The notes below the pieces were generated by a model. That model had not been told where the DNA came from. It made no database searches and worked only from the letters and a program-made list of their open reading frames with translations. A stretch of 63,123 nucleotides of DNA from Thermoanaerobaculia bacterium (GTDB lineage Bacteria > Acidobacteriota > Thermoanaerobaculia > Multivoradales > Multivoraceae): assembly GCA_022826745.1 (NCBI GenBank), contig JAJDUI010000005.1, positions 1 to 63,123 on the forward strand, written 5' to 3'. Below are positions 45,717 through 54,819 of this stretch, one piece after another. A program made the translations under genes and the position numbers. The stretch's first letter is position 1. Each line of letters opens with the position of its first letter.

Positions 45717-46970
45717 TCAGACTCCTTCCTCCGCCGGCAGAATCCGCACTCCGCGGTGCGCCGCGAGGTCGACGTAGCTCGACGTGTCGACCCGGCCGTT
45801 GAGGTTCTGGCTCACGCAGCCGTGCTCGACGTAGTCGACGACTTGCCTGCCCTCGGGCGTCTCCGGATCGACCGCGCGCACCGCCCCCTCCGGATTCAGG
45901 CGGCAGGGCACGAAGCCGAACTCGGCCGGTTTGCCGCCGGCGAGCCTGACGAAGCCCAGCACAGTCATCCGCGCCTCCGGGTGAAGCGGCATCAGCGGCC
46001 AGCCCTTGCGCGGCGCCACGGCGTAGGTGTCCGCGCTGTCGTCGAGCAAAGGCATGGCGGCGACCACCTCCGGCGGCCACTTGTCGACCCGCACGTCGAA
46101 GACGAAGTGGCCGAGCCCGTAGAAGACCGGCCGGCCGCGGTACCACTCCATGCCGCGCAGCACATGCTGGTGATGGCCCACGACGATGTCGACGCCCTCG
46201 TCGATGCACAGCCTGGCCGTGCGCAGCTCGTGGTCGGTCAGGTGGTGGGCCTTGAAGTGATCGCCCCAGTGGAAGCTGGCGACCACCAGGTCCGCCTGCT
46301 CCTTCGCGGCGGCGATGTCGGCCACCAGGTTGTCGTGGTCGGCCTTGTCCGGCACGGTGGAGACCCGAGGGTCGGCGCCCGGCGTGTAGGCATCGTCGAT
46401 CAGGTCCTGGTAGAAGTTGTGCGCCCTGAGCGGCGCCAGCCCGGCCAGGCTGCCGCGAGCCTCGTAGCCCTTGGGAAAGACCGACGCGTAGGCCAGGAAG
46501 GCGACCTTCAGGCCGCCCGCCTCGAGGACGGCTGGAGCCCGGGCCTCAGCCAGACTGCCGCCGGCGCCGCAGGTGGCGACACCCTGCTCGTTGAGGCGCC
46601 GCCGAGTCTCGAGCATCGCATCGCGGCCGCCGTCGAGAATGTGGTTGTTGGCCAGCGACAGCACGTCGAAGCCCACGCGGCTGAAGACATCGAGGTTGTG
46701 CGCCGGCGGCACCAGGGCCAGTCCGGCGCTGGGCACGGACTGCGGATGGTCGGAGTACGGCCCCTCCAGGTTGCCGAACAGCACGTCCGGAGCAGCGAGC
46801 AGATCGCGCACCGGCGCGTACGCATCGTCCGGGCGGTCGCGGTCGGTCAGCAGGTCGCCGACGAAGCCGAGGAGGGCGTCGCCGTCGGCGGCTCGAGTCG
46901 GAGACGGACTGCCAAGCAGGCCGAGGACGCCGGCCGCCGCAGCCGACTTGAGGAGTTGCCGTCGATTCAT
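45717..46970 (-). CDS. CapA-family (poly-gamma-glutamate biosynthesis type) metallophosphatase, Tat-exported
   Basis: 417 residues beginning MNRRQLLKSAAAAGVLGLLG, a twin-arginine signal. The PGA_cap domain carries FVGDLLTDRD, FGNLEGPYSD, SLANNHILDGG, ASFHWGDH and VVGHHQHVLRG, metal-binding positions of the calcineurin-like fold. CapA/PgsA proteins take part in polyglutamate export or retention; many stand-alone members have unknown roles. There are no other capsule genes here. It is upstream of and coupled to the serine hydrolase. Confidence 0.92.
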   Translation of the reverse strand: MNRRQLLKSAAAAGVLGLLGSPSPTRAADGDALLGFVGDLLTDRDRPDDAYAPVRDLLAAPDVLFGNLEGPYSDHPQSVPSAGLALVPPAHNLDVFSRVGFDVLSLANNHILDGGRDAMLETRRRLNEQGVATCGAGGSLAEARAPAVLEAGGLKVAFLAYASVFPKGYEARGSLAGLAPLRAHNFYQDLIDDAYTPGADPRVSTVPDKADHDNLVADIAAAKEQADLVVASFHWGDHFKAHHLTDHELRTARLCIDEGVDIVVGHHQHVLRGMEWYRGRPVFYGLGHFVFDVRVDKWPPEVVAAMPLLDDSADTYAVAPRKGWPLMPLHPEARMTVLGFVRLAGGKPAEFGFVPCRLNPEGAVRAVDPETPEGRQVVDYVEHGCVSQNLNGRVDTSSYVDLAAHRGVRILPAEEGV

Positions 46971-47024
46971 AGTCTTCGCCTCCCGGATCCTCGTCTGTCA
47001 GTCTTCTCCGTGCCTGCGTGCCAG

Positions 47025-48173
47025 TCAGCGTCCGATCCAGTCGCCGCAGATCGCCACCGCTTCGGCGAGCTTGTCCGCCTGGCCGATGTAGTAGTGGGTG
47101 GCGCCCTCGATCTCGTGGAACTCCCTGTCGTCGTGGGACACGGCGGCGTAGAGCCGCCGCGCGTGGCTCGGCGTGCACGCATCGTCGGCGCCGTTGTTGA
47201 CCACCAGGACCGGAACGCTGATGTCCGCGGCGCACGCGAGGCCGTCCGCGTTCGACTTCTCGAGGCTCCACTGCGACAGCCAGCTCCGCAGAGTCGTGAA
47301 GCGGGCGAGACCCGTCGGGCCGTGGTTCACGGTCTCCGGGTCGCCGAGATAGCACGAGCGCGGCTGGCGGTCGTTCGGATCGACCCTCGGATCGAGCCAG
47401 CGCGGGTCGGCCATCGTGCCCTGGACGACGAAGCAGTGCTCCTTCCCGGGGCCACCTCGGCGCCTGAGGTGCTCGAGCTGGTCGACCGCCCAGGCCGTGA
47501 TCCGCTCGTTGCGCGCGACCTGAGCACGCCGGTAGCCCTCGAGAAACTCGCTCGAGTACGGCGGCTGGTTGGGGTTGTCCGGGTCGTAGAGATCGAGTAT
47601 CGGGTCCTTCCGGTGCGGTTCCCGCTCGTCGAGGATCGAGGCGTCCATCCACTCGGTGAGGGTTCCGGCGCGGCTGATGTGCGCGGCCAGCAGCATCACG
47701 CCGTCGGCGGGAAGCAGCTCCGCCGCCGTCAGGTCGTAGGGGTCGCCCGCCGGCGTGTGGGTCACCGTCGGCCGCTCGGCCTGCTGCTGGTAGTAGAGCG
47801 ACAGCGAGCCGCCGCCGCTCCACCCCCCGAGCAGGACGCGCTCGTAACCGAGCTTCTCCTTCGCGTAGCGGATCGTTCGGCCGAGATCGACCACGCACTT
47901 CTCCATGATCAACGCCGTGTCGTTGCCGCGGTACCGCCCGTTGGCGTAGATCACATGGTGGCCGGCCGCCGCCAGCGCCCGGACCAGCGGCAGCCAGGCG
48001 CCGCCGCCGATGGGGTGGTTGAAGACGACGACCGTCTTCGAGGCGCGCTCCCGCGGCCGAAGCAGGTGGCCGTCGAAGAAGACGAAACCGCCCGGCCCGC
48101 CGTAGACATCGCCGAAGTCCGCGTCCTCCCGGAAGAACACGGGAAAGGGAATCCGATCGTAGGGCTCGATCAT
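47025..48173 (-). CDS. Alpha/beta hydrolase, cytoplasmic
   Basis: 382 residues from ATG 48173, 14 bp after the VOC gene stop; no strong ribosome site is seen. The nucleophile elbow is GGWSGGGSLS, the likely acid lies in VNNGADDACTP and the His in EGATHYYIG. Its size and the long insert between the nucleophile and acid resemble bacterial carboxylic-ester hydrolases acting on ring-cleavage or lactone products. Co-transcription with a ring-cleavage-type VOC protein supports a catabolic role. Confidence 0.88.
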   Translation of the reverse strand: MIEPYDRIPFPVFFREDADFGDVYGGPGGFVFFDGHLLRPRERASKTVVVFNHPIGGGAWLPLVRALAAAGHHVIYANGRYRGNDTALIMEKCVVDLGRTIRYAKEKLGYERVLLGGWSGGGSLSLYYQQQAERPTVTHTPAGDPYDLTAAELLPADGVMLLAAHISRAGTLTEWMDASILDEREPHRKDPILDLYDPDNPNQPPYSSEFLEGYRRAQVARNERITAWAVDQLEHLRRRGGPGKEHCFVVQGTMADPRWLDPRVDPNDRQPRSCYLGDPETVNHGPTGLARFTTLRSWLSQWSLEKSNADGLACAADISVPVLVVNNGADDACTPSHARRLYAAVSHDDREFHEIEGATHYYIGQADKLAEAVAICGDWIGR

Positions 48174-48187
48174 CGTCGCGCGTCCGG

Positions 48188-49147
48188 TCAGAACTCGACT
48201 GCGGGAAGCGCCGCCTCGATCGCCGTCCGGTGCGCCTCCAGGTGCTTCGGCAGCGAGAGGATCCGCCCCAGAGAGTCGATCTCCTCGTCCACCGTCCAGC
48301 CCGGATCGAGATTGGACAGCTCCATGTTGATGCCGCCGGGGACGGTGAAGTACGTCGAGTGAAACCAGCCGCGGTCCCGGGCCCCGGTGACGATCAGGCC
48401 CGCGCCGGCGAGGATTCGCGTCCACTTCTCCATGTCCCCGACGCTGTCGACCGTCAGCGCGATGTGGTGCAGGCCGCCGAGACCGTGCCGGCCCCAAGGC
48501 CCGTCGCGCCGCTCGACGACGTCGATCAGCTTGCCGGGTTCGTTGCCGCCGACCGCGAGACGGGTCCGGCTTCCCTCGGTGGCGACCACTTCGAAACCGA
48601 GGACGCCGACGAGGAACTGGACGGTCAGCTCGGGAATGCGTGGCGCGAGCGTGGCATGGTGGAAGCCACGGATCTGGTGCTCGTCGGGAAGATCGGCCAG
48701 CTCGGGCATCCGGGTGTCTTCGCACCCGACGAGTTCCGACGAGATGCCGTCGAAGTCGCGGAAATGCAGCACCGGATCGCCGAACCGCGCCGGACGATCG
48801 GAGCAGGCGCAGCCCGCCGCGGTCAACCGTTCGCGCCAGTAGTCGAGGCTCCCGGGCGAGACGGAGTAGCTCACGTCGGTGATCGAGCCCCGGCCCTCGA
48901 CCGTCTTCGGCATCGGGACGCCCTCGAGGATGATGTTCGTCATGATCGTCCCCGGACTGCCGAGGCGGTCGCCGAAGAAAAAGTGCCAGCCGGAGGTGGG
49001 GTTCTCCTGGTTGCAGGTCTTCTTGATCAGCCGCAGGCCGAGCACGTCGCGGTAGAACCGGAGGTCGTTGGCGGCGGAGCCGACCAGCCCGGTGATGTGG
49101 TGAATGCCCCGGATTGGTGACGGACCGCGTCTCCTGACTTCAGCCAT
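48188..49147 (-). CDS. Two-domain VOC-family ring-cleaving dioxygenase-like protein
   Basis: 319 residues, ATG 49147 with AAGGAGG upstream. Two glyoxalase/VOC modules begin at GIHHITGLVGSAANDLRFYRD and GFHHATLAPRIPELTVQFL, with a further metal His in GGLHHIALTVD and Glu in GGINMELSN. The pattern resembles hydroquinone-type or extradiol ring-cleaving dioxygenases (the LinE/MhqO type). It is divergent from the plus-strand catabolic genes across 49 bp, so the two directions probably share a control region. Confidence 0.9.
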   Translation of the reverse strand: MAEVRRRGPSPIRGIHHITGLVGSAANDLRFYRDVLGLRLIKKTCNQENPTSGWHFFFGDRLGSPGTIMTNIILEGVPMPKTVEGRGSITDVSYSVSPGSLDYWRERLTAAGCACSDRPARFGDPVLHFRDFDGISSELVGCEDTRMPELADLPDEHQIRGFHHATLAPRIPELTVQFLVGVLGFEVVATEGSRTRLAVGGNEPGKLIDVVERRDGPWGRHGLGGLHHIALTVDSVGDMEKWTRILAGAGLIVTGARDRGWFHSTYFTVPGGINMELSNLDPGWTVDEEIDSLGRILSLPKHLEAHRTAIEAALPAVEF

Positions 49148-49196
49148 GCAACCTCCTTCTCAACGTGCGGCAGACGGATGTTACGTTCCCGACCGA

Positions 49197-50078
49197 ATGA
49201 GCAGTTCCTCTCCGGCGACGCGACTCCGTACCCTGCTCGACGCCCCCGGCCTTCGGGTCATGCCCTGCTGCTTCGACGCGCTCTCCGCGCGGCTGATCGA
49301 GCAGGCCGGCTTCGAGTTGACCTTCATGAGCGGCTTCGCGGTGTCCGCCAGCCGGCTCGGCATGCCGGACACCGGGTTGATCTCCTTCGGCGAGATGCTC
49401 GACCAGGGCCGCAACATTTGCGCGGCCACCCGGCTGCCGGTCATCGGCGACGGCGACACCGGCTACGGCAATGCGCTGAACGTCAAGCGCACGGTGCGGA
49501 GCTACGCGGCCGCCGGCTTCGCGGGCGTGATGATCGAGGACCAGGAAGCGCCCAAGCGCTGCGGGCACACACGGGGCAAACGGGTCGTCTCCCGCGCGGA
49601 GGCCCTGTCACGGGTGCGCGCCGCGGTGGACGCGCGGGACGAAGGCGCCGACACTCTGATCCTGGCGCGCACCGACGCCCGGGCCACCGACGGCCTGGAC
49701 GAAGCGATCGCCCGCTGCCAGGCGTTCGCCGGCATCGGCGCGGACATCCTCTTCCTCGAGGCCCCGCGGTCGGAGAGCGAGATGGCCGCGTTCTGCGAGG
49801 CGGTCCCCGGCCCGAAGCTGGCAAACCTCGTCGAGGGAGGCGACACGCCACTGCTGCCGCCGGCCCGGCTCGAGGAGATCGGCTACAAGATCGCGGCCTA
49901 CCCGCTGACGCTCCTGTCCGCCGCCACCGCGGCGATGCTCGATGCTCTTCGAACTCTGGGAAACAGCGAACGGCCTGGCCAGGTCCTGGACTTCGAACGC
50001 CTGCGCGACATCCTCGGCTTCGACGACTACGATGCCGAGGCCCAGCGGTACCGCATCGACGACGAGGGCGAACGATGA
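49197..50078 (+). CDS. Isocitrate lyase/PEP mutase-superfamily lyase
   Basis: 293 residues from ATG 49197. Superfamily motifs: MPCCFDALSARLIEQAGF at the N-terminus, the Mg-binding GDGDTGYGN, and EDQEAPKRCGH (the KKCGH-type catalytic loop). The family includes 2-methylisocitrate lyase, oxaloacetate decarboxylase and carboxyPEP mutase. The context suggests splitting a branched or dicarboxylic product of ring degradation to pyruvate or oxaloacetate. It overlaps the next gene by ATGA. Confidence 0.93.
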   Translation: MSSSSPATRLRTLLDAPGLRVMPCCFDALSARLIEQAGFELTFMSGFAVSASRLGMPDTGLISFGEMLDQGRNICAATRLPVIGDGDTGYGNALNVKRTVRSYAAAGFAGVMIEDQEAPKRCGHTRGKRVVSRAEALSRVRAAVDARDEGADTLILARTDARATDGLDEAIARCQAFAGIGADILFLEAPRSESEMAAFCEAVPGPKLANLVEGGDTPLLPPARLEEIGYKIAAYPLTLLSAATAAMLDALRTLGNSERPGQVLDFERLRDILGFDDYDAEAQRYRIDDEGER

Positions 50079-51799
50079 CTCGACACAGGAACGACGTCGA
50101 CGTGCTGATCGTCGGGGCCGGCCCGGTCGGCCTCTGCTGTTCCCTGCTCCTCAGCAGGCTCGGCGTGTCCAACCGGGTGCTGGAGCGCCGGCCCGGCCTC
50201 CACACGGCGCCGCAGGCGCACGTCGTCTCGTCGAGGACCCTCGAGGTCTTCCGGGCCGCGGGCATCGACGCCGGGAAGCTGGTCGCGGCCGCCACGCGGC
50301 GGGAGGACCAGGGCGCGGTCCTCTGGGTCCACACGCTGGCCGGCCCGGTGCTCGGCCGTCTCGCTCTGGGCACGCCCGAGCGCATCATGAAGACGCTGTC
50401 GTCGACGCCGGCGCCCACCCTGAACATCCCCCAGCATCGCCTGGAGCCGATCCTCTTCGAGGCGGCCCGCGACGCAGGAGCAGCGGTCGACTTCGAGGTC
50501 GAGTGGCTCGGCGCGACGCAGACCGAAGCCGCCGTCGTCTCGGAAGCCCGGAACCACGCGAGCGGCGAGACCCTGGAGATCCGCAGCCGCTACCTGCTCG
50601 GCTGCGATGGCGCCGGGAGCCCGGTACGCCACGCGCTCGGCATCGGGATGGAGGGACCGGCCCACGTGCAGAGCTACCTCTCCGTCTTCGTCGAGGCCGA
50701 TCTCCGCCATGTCGTGAAGGAGCATCCCGGCCTTCTCTTCTGGCACCTCGATCCGCTCGAGCCCGCCGTCTTCATCGCCCACGACCTCGACTCGACCTGG
50801 ATCTACATGCATCCCTACGATCCGGAACGCGTAAAGCCCGAGTCCTTCACGCCCCAGCGTTGCCGCCAGCTCGTGGCGAACGCGATCGGCGTCGCCGCCG
50901 ACTTCGAGGTCCGCGAGACCGGCTTCTGGCAGATGACCTGCCAGGTGGCCGACCAGTATCGCGACCGGAGGATCTTCCTGGTGGGCGATGCCGCGCACCG
51001 TTTCCCGCCGACGGGAGGCATGGGCATGAACACCGGCATGGCCGACGCCTTCAACCTCGCCTGGAAGATCGCGGCGGTCTGCGCGGGACGCGCCGGCGAG
51101 CCGCTGCTGGCCACCTACGACCCGGAGCGGCGACCCGTGGCAGCGGCCGCCGCTCGACAGAGCCTGGAGAACCACCTGAAGATGCTCGAGGTCGTCGAGG
51201 CCCTGCGGATCGAGCCCGGCCTGTCGCCCGAAGAGGCGCGCTCCGAGATACGGCGCCTGCCGGAGCAGGAGGACCGCCGGCGCGCGGTCCAGGCCGCCAT
51301 CGACGCGCAGGGGGAGCACTTCGACATGATGGGACTCGATCTCGGCCATCACTACGAGGACGGCGCGGTGCTTCCCGACGGAACACCACCACCGCCCCCC
51401 GCGATGCGTGCTCTCGACTTCGTTCCCTCCACCCGGCCGGGATGCCGCATGCCTCACGCGTGGGTGGAGTTCGAAGGCCGAAGAGTCTCCACCCTCGACC
51501 TCGTCGATCCGACCGGACCGACCGTCATCTGCGGCGCCGCAGGTGCGCGCTGGATGGAGGCGGCCGAGCCGCTCGGGCTGCGAGCCCACGCCATCGGCGA
51601 GGGTGCTGCGGTGGAAGATTCGGCCGGCGAGTGGGAGGCAGTCAGCGGTATCGGCCCGGAGGGCGTCCTCCTCGTGCGGCCGGACGGGCACGTGGCCTGG
51701 AGAGATGCTGAAGGGAGCAACGAGCCGGATCACGCGCTCAATGCCGCGCTAGCAGCCGTCTACTGCACCGCCGGCGACGGCCAGGCGGAGGAACCATGA
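50075..51799 (+). CDS. FAD-dependent aromatic monooxygenase (PHBH/PheA-type)
   Basis: 574 residues, ATG 50075 in an ATGA overlap. FAD-binding GAGPVGLCC (about residue 15), the DG motif in LLGCDGAGSPVR and the second FAD motif GDAAHRFPPTGGMGMNTG with ADAFNLAWK are textbook group A flavin hydroxylase. A C-terminal thioredoxin-like part (from about residue 450) fits the phenol-hydroxylase/resorcinol-type length. It should hydroxylate an aromatic acid or phenol using NAD(P)H and O2. It is coupled on both sides. Confidence 0.96.
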   Translation: MTRHRNDVDVLIVGAGPVGLCCSLLLSRLGVSNRVLERRPGLHTAPQAHVVSSRTLEVFRAAGIDAGKLVAAATRREDQGAVLWVHTLAGPVLGRLALGTPERIMKTLSSTPAPTLNIPQHRLEPILFEAARDAGAAVDFEVEWLGATQTEAAVVSEARNHASGETLEIRSRYLLGCDGAGSPVRHALGIGMEGPAHVQSYLSVFVEADLRHVVKEHPGLLFWHLDPLEPAVFIAHDLDSTWIYMHPYDPERVKPESFTPQRCRQLVANAIGVAADFEVRETGFWQMTCQVADQYRDRRIFLVGDAAHRFPPTGGMGMNTGMADAFNLAWKIAAVCAGRAGEPLLATYDPERRPVAAAAARQSLENHLKMLEVVEALRIEPGLSPEEARSEIRRLPEQEDRRRAVQAAIDAQGEHFDMMGLDLGHHYEDGAVLPDGTPPPPPAMRALDFVPSTRPGCRMPHAWVEFEGRRVSTLDLVDPTGPTVICGAAGARWMEAAEPLGLRAHAIGEGAAVEDSAGEWEAVSGIGPEGVLLVRPDGHVAWRDAEGSNEPDHALNAALAAVYCTAGDGQAEEP

Positions 51800-52653
51800 A
51801 GCTGTTCACGACCACGGACGGAATCGCCCGCGAGACGGCCGGAGGCGAACTCGAGATTCTCGACCTCCCCTACGCGGACATCGGCGAGGCGCTTCGAACG
51901 GACCCGGAACTCTCGACCGTGCGCGACGCCCAGGCGAAGCGGCGCTGCGCGCCAAGCGACGTGAACCTGCGCGCACCGGTCCTCCGCCCCGGCAAGGTGA
52001 TCGGCATGGGCATCAACTTCCACAGCCACGTCGAGGAGACCCGCGAGTTCCTCAAGGCCCGGGGCATCGAGCCGCCGTCCGAGCCGGTGTTCTTCCTGGC
52101 GCCCGGCAGCGCGGTCGTCGGCCCCGGCGAGGAGATCGTGCTGCCGGCGGTCGCGCCCGACCAGGTCGACTACGAGATCGAGCTGGCGGCCGTCATCGGC
52201 GTCGGCGGCGCCTCCATCGACGAGGACGACGCGCTGCGGCACGTGGCGGGCTACACGCTCGCCAACGACGTCTCGGCCCGCGACCTCCAGCGCAAGTCCT
52301 TCGAGGGCCCCGAGTACTCCCTCAGTCATGCCAAGGGCCTCGACACGTTCAAGCCGATGGGGCCGGCCCTGGTCACGACCGACGAGTTCGCCGAGCCGCT
52401 GGACATCCGCCTCCAGGCCCGGGTCAACGGCGAAGTCCGCCAGGACGAGCGGACCACGGACTTCGTTCACTCGGTGGCCCGCTGCGTGGCGCACGTCTCA
52501 CGCTTCATGCAACTCGAACCGGGCGACGTGATGCTCACCGGCTCGCCGGCCGGCGTCGGCGTGTTCCAGGGCAAGTTCCTCCGCGCCGGCGATGTCGTCG
52601 AGCTCGAGGCCGACCGGATCGGCGTGCTGCGCAACGTCGTGACGGGAGCCTGA
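51796..52653 (+). CDS. Fumarylacetoacetate hydrolase-family protein
   Basis: 285 residues, ATG 51796 overlapping the monooxygenase stop. The FAH fold is shown by KVIGMGINFHSH, metal-binding Glu/Asp in VDYEIELAAVIG, GYTLANDVSARDLQ, KGLDTFKPMGP and the final LTGSPAGVGVF. These enzymes hydrolyse acylpyruvates or decarboxylate ring-fission products, which places it after ring cleavage in the local pathway. Confidence 0.95.
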   Translation: MKLFTTTDGIARETAGGELEILDLPYADIGEALRTDPELSTVRDAQAKRRCAPSDVNLRAPVLRPGKVIGMGINFHSHVEETREFLKARGIEPPSEPVFFLAPGSAVVGPGEEIVLPAVAPDQVDYEIELAAVIGVGGASIDEDDALRHVAGYTLANDVSARDLQRKSFEGPEYSLSHAKGLDTFKPMGPALVTTDEFAEPLDIRLQARVNGEVRQDERTTDFVHSVARCVAHVSRFMQLEPGDVMLTGSPAGVGVFQGKFLRAGDVVELEADRIGVLRNVVTGA

Positions 52654-52707
52654 ACCGGCGGGCCGCGAACTTCCCCATCCGCAACCGTGACCAGCAAGGA
52701 GTCCACC

Positions 52708-53352
52708 GTGTCGAACTCCCCCATCCGCCCCGCCTACATCCACCACATCTTCCTGCGGACGAAGCGATTCGACGCGATGCGCGCGTTCTACAAGCTGGTT
52801 CTCGGCTGTGAGGCCTTCTTCGAGAACGAGATGTTCAGTTGGCTCAGCTTCGACCAGGAGCACCACCGGATCGCCATCGCGAACATGCCCCAGTCACAGG
52901 ACCAGGCGCCAACCCAGGAGGGCCTCGACCACGTCGGCTACCAGTACGCGGGACCCGAAGACCTCTTCGCCACCTACGAGCGCCTCCGCGACCTGGGGAT
53001 CACGCCCTACTGGTGCACCGACCACGGCGGCACGACATCCTTCTACTACAAGGACCCCGACGGCAACGGCCTCGAACTCCAGTACGACAACTACCCGAAC
53101 AGGGACGCGCTCCTGGAGTGGATGAAAGGCGGCGACTTCGCGCGGAACCCCATCGGCGTTGACGTGGACCCCGAGCGCCTGATCGAAGCGTTCCGCACCG
53201 GACTCGACCGGATGGAGCTGCACCAGCGCTCCCGGCGAGGCGACTTCCTGCCGAAGGGGATGTCGATGGCCGCACCCGCGGCGCCTTTCCCGAAGGACCC
53301 CGGCGCGTACATGGTGTCGATCCGGCGAGCTGTCGGCGCGGGGCCGAACTAG
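52708..53352 (+). CDS. VOC-family protein, catechol 2,3-dioxygenase-like
   Basis: 214 residues from GTG 52708, chosen because AAGGAG lies 6 nt before it (another GTG at 52687 adds seven residues). A single VOC module: YIHHIFLRTKRFDAMRAFY, then EGLDHVGYQYAGPEDL (metal His) and DPDGNGLELQYDNY (metal Glu), followed by a ~60-residue tail containing DFARNPIGVDVDPERLI. The metal triad His-His-Glu is intact, so extradiol cleavage or isomerisation is feasible. A decayed copy of the tail lies at 54820 on the far side of the ATPase gene. Confidence 0.9.
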   Translation: MSNSPIRPAYIHHIFLRTKRFDAMRAFYKLVLGCEAFFENEMFSWLSFDQEHHRIAIANMPQSQDQAPTQEGLDHVGYQYAGPEDLFATYERLRDLGITPYWCTDHGGTTSFYYKDPDGNGLELQYDNYPNRDALLEWMKGGDFARNPIGVDVDPERLIEAFRTGLDRMELHQRSRRGDFLPKGMSMAAPAAPFPKDPGAYMVSIRRAVGAGPN

Positions 53353-53395
53353 GACGCGCTCCCCCGATAAACACTCCTCACGCCCGAGTCTCCAC

Positions 53396-53432
53396 ACGGG
53401 AAAATCAATAGTGTGACTTTCGATTTTCCCGT
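53396..53432. promoter_or_regulatory. Perfect 11-bp inverted repeat overlapping the ATPase promoter
   Basis: ACGGGAAAATC (53396-53406) and GATTTTCCCGT (53422-53432) are exact inverted copies separated by 15 nt. The right arm ends where TATAGACT begins, so a dimeric protein bound here would block the adjacent start. The AT-rich stretch contrasts strongly with both flanks. Confidence 0.65.
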
Positions 53433-53439
53433 ATAGACT
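53432..53439 (+). promoter_or_regulatory. Possible -10 box of a leaderless transcript
   Basis: TATAGACT lies 8 nt before the GTG of the ATPase gene. No ribosome site precedes that GTG, so transcription may begin at or next to the start codon. No good -35 box is seen at standard spacing; the inverted repeat occupies that region. Confidence 0.4.
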
Positions 53440-53445
53440 CTCTTC

Positions 53446-54600
53446 GTGATCCCCCGTCCCCATCACGAAGATCGTCTACGCGACCTTCTCCGACAGTTCC
53501 CCGTGGTCGGCCTCGTAGGCGCGCGGCAGGTCGGCAAGACCACGCTGGCCCGGACTCTCTCCGCTCACGTGGACGGTCCGGTCACGTTCTTCGATCTGGA
53601 GGATCCTACCGACGCGACACGCTTCGAGGACCCGAAGCTGGCTCTCGAACACCTGGAGGGGCTGGTCGTCATCGACGAGGTCCAGCACAGCGAGGAGCTC
53701 TTCCGCCTCCTGCGCGTACTCGTGGACCGGCCCGCCAACCCCACACGCTTCCTGGTGCTGGGCAGCGCGGGACCAGGACTGCTGCGGCAGTCGTCCGAGT
53801 CGCTGGCGGGACGCATCGCGTACCACGAGCTGACTCCGTTCTCCATCGCCGAGACGGGTACCGACTCCATCGACCGGCTGTGGTTGCGGGGCGGATTCCC
53901 CTCCTCGTTCCTGGCGCGCGACGAGGCCGACAGTGCGACCTGGCGCACCGCCTTCGTCCGCAGCTTCCTGGAGCGCGACCTGCCTCAACTGGGCATCAAC
54001 GTCCCGGCGTCCACCATGCGGCGCTTCTGGACCATGCTGGCGCACGTTCATGGCAACCGATGGAACGGCGCGGAGCTTTCCCGTTCGCTGGGAGTCACCG
54101 CTCCGACGATCAACGCCTGGCGCGACGCTCTCGTGGATGCGCTTGTCGTTCGGACGCTTCCCCCCTGGTTCGAGAACCTGAAGAAGCGCCAGGTGAAGGC
54201 ACCCAAGATCTACCTGGCCGACACCGGCCTCCTGCACACCCTGCTCCGAATCCCGAGCGGTTCCGAGCTTCTCGGCCACTCGAAGTGCGGCGCGTCCTGG
54301 GAAGGCTTCGCCATGCAGGAAGCCATTCGAATCCTCTCCGCCGACTGGGAGGACTGCCACTACTGGGCGACCCACCGCGGCGCCGAGATCGACCTGTTGA
54401 TCTTCGACGGAAGTCGCCGCCTGGGTCTGGAGTTCAAGAGAACCAGCACTCCTAAGATGACCCGTTCGATGCACTCGGCGCTCTCCGATCTCAAGCTGGA
54501 CCAGATCCTCGTGGTCTTTCCCGGCGACACCCGCTTTCGACTCCACGACCGGGTGGAAGCGGTTGGCTTGGCGCTGGCGTGTACCGACGGGTTGCCGTGA
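53446..54600 (+). CDS. AAA ATPase with DUF4143 C-terminal domain
   Basis: 384 residues, GTG start without a visible ribosome site. Walker A is GARQVGKTTLART (about residues 24-36) and Walker B is LVVIDEVQHSE. The C-terminal DUF4143 part carries TGLLHTLLRI and the nuclease-like HRGAEIDLLIFDGSRRLGLEFKRTSTP, in which the D/E-x-K core recalls PD-(D/E)xK folds. The family is widespread, mobile and of unknown function. The gene is flanked by an intact VOC gene and by a decayed copy of that VOC tail, as expected if it arrived in an insertion or duplication event. Confidence 0.93.
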   Translation: MIPRPHHEDRLRDLLRQFPVVGLVGARQVGKTTLARTLSAHVDGPVTFFDLEDPTDATRFEDPKLALEHLEGLVVIDEVQHSEELFRLLRVLVDRPANPTRFLVLGSAGPGLLRQSSESLAGRIAYHELTPFSIAETGTDSIDRLWLRGGFPSSFLARDEADSATWRTAFVRSFLERDLPQLGINVPASTMRRFWTMLAHVHGNRWNGAELSRSLGVTAPTINAWRDALVDALVVRTLPPWFENLKKRQVKAPKIYLADTGLLHTLLRIPSGSELLGHSKCGASWEGFAMQEAIRILSADWEDCHYWATHRGAEIDLLIFDGSRRLGLEFKRTSTPKMTRSMHSALSDLKLDQILVVFPGDTRFRLHDRVEAVGLALACTDGLP

Positions 54601-54819
54601 TTCGCAGCACAACGTTCAGGTGGCCCGACAGCCACAGTCCGTCGGTCCACCTCCCGGCGCGCCTTCGAGAAGGTGGAGCGGCTACGTTTCTCTATCGTGC
54701 AGCGCATCACTTCCGGGCCTCAGCGCCGGACAAACCATCTCCGAGAACCTTCGAACCGACCGAAGGGCACCTGCCACTTACTCACCAACTCAGCCAACGG
54801 GCCGAGACGAAGCGCTGCG
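54601..54819. other. Intergenic remnant sequence
   Basis: Most of the 341 bp between the ATPase stop and the Rad50-like stop. I see no complete gene, RNA or clear hairpin here. The frame FEKVERLR near 54667-54690 recalls the ATYERLRDLG segment of the VOC gene, but the match is short. The clear VOC match begins at 54820. Confidence 0.4.

Noticed and set aside
45756..48362. 868-residue plus-strand frame
   Set aside because: Antisense to the CapA-like and alpha/beta hydrolase genes, both with clear motifs.
53432..53439. A standard sigma70 promoter with -35 near TGTGAC (53412-53417)
   Set aside because: The spacing to the -10-like box is only 14 bp; the -10 box is kept with low confidence and the -35 is not called.
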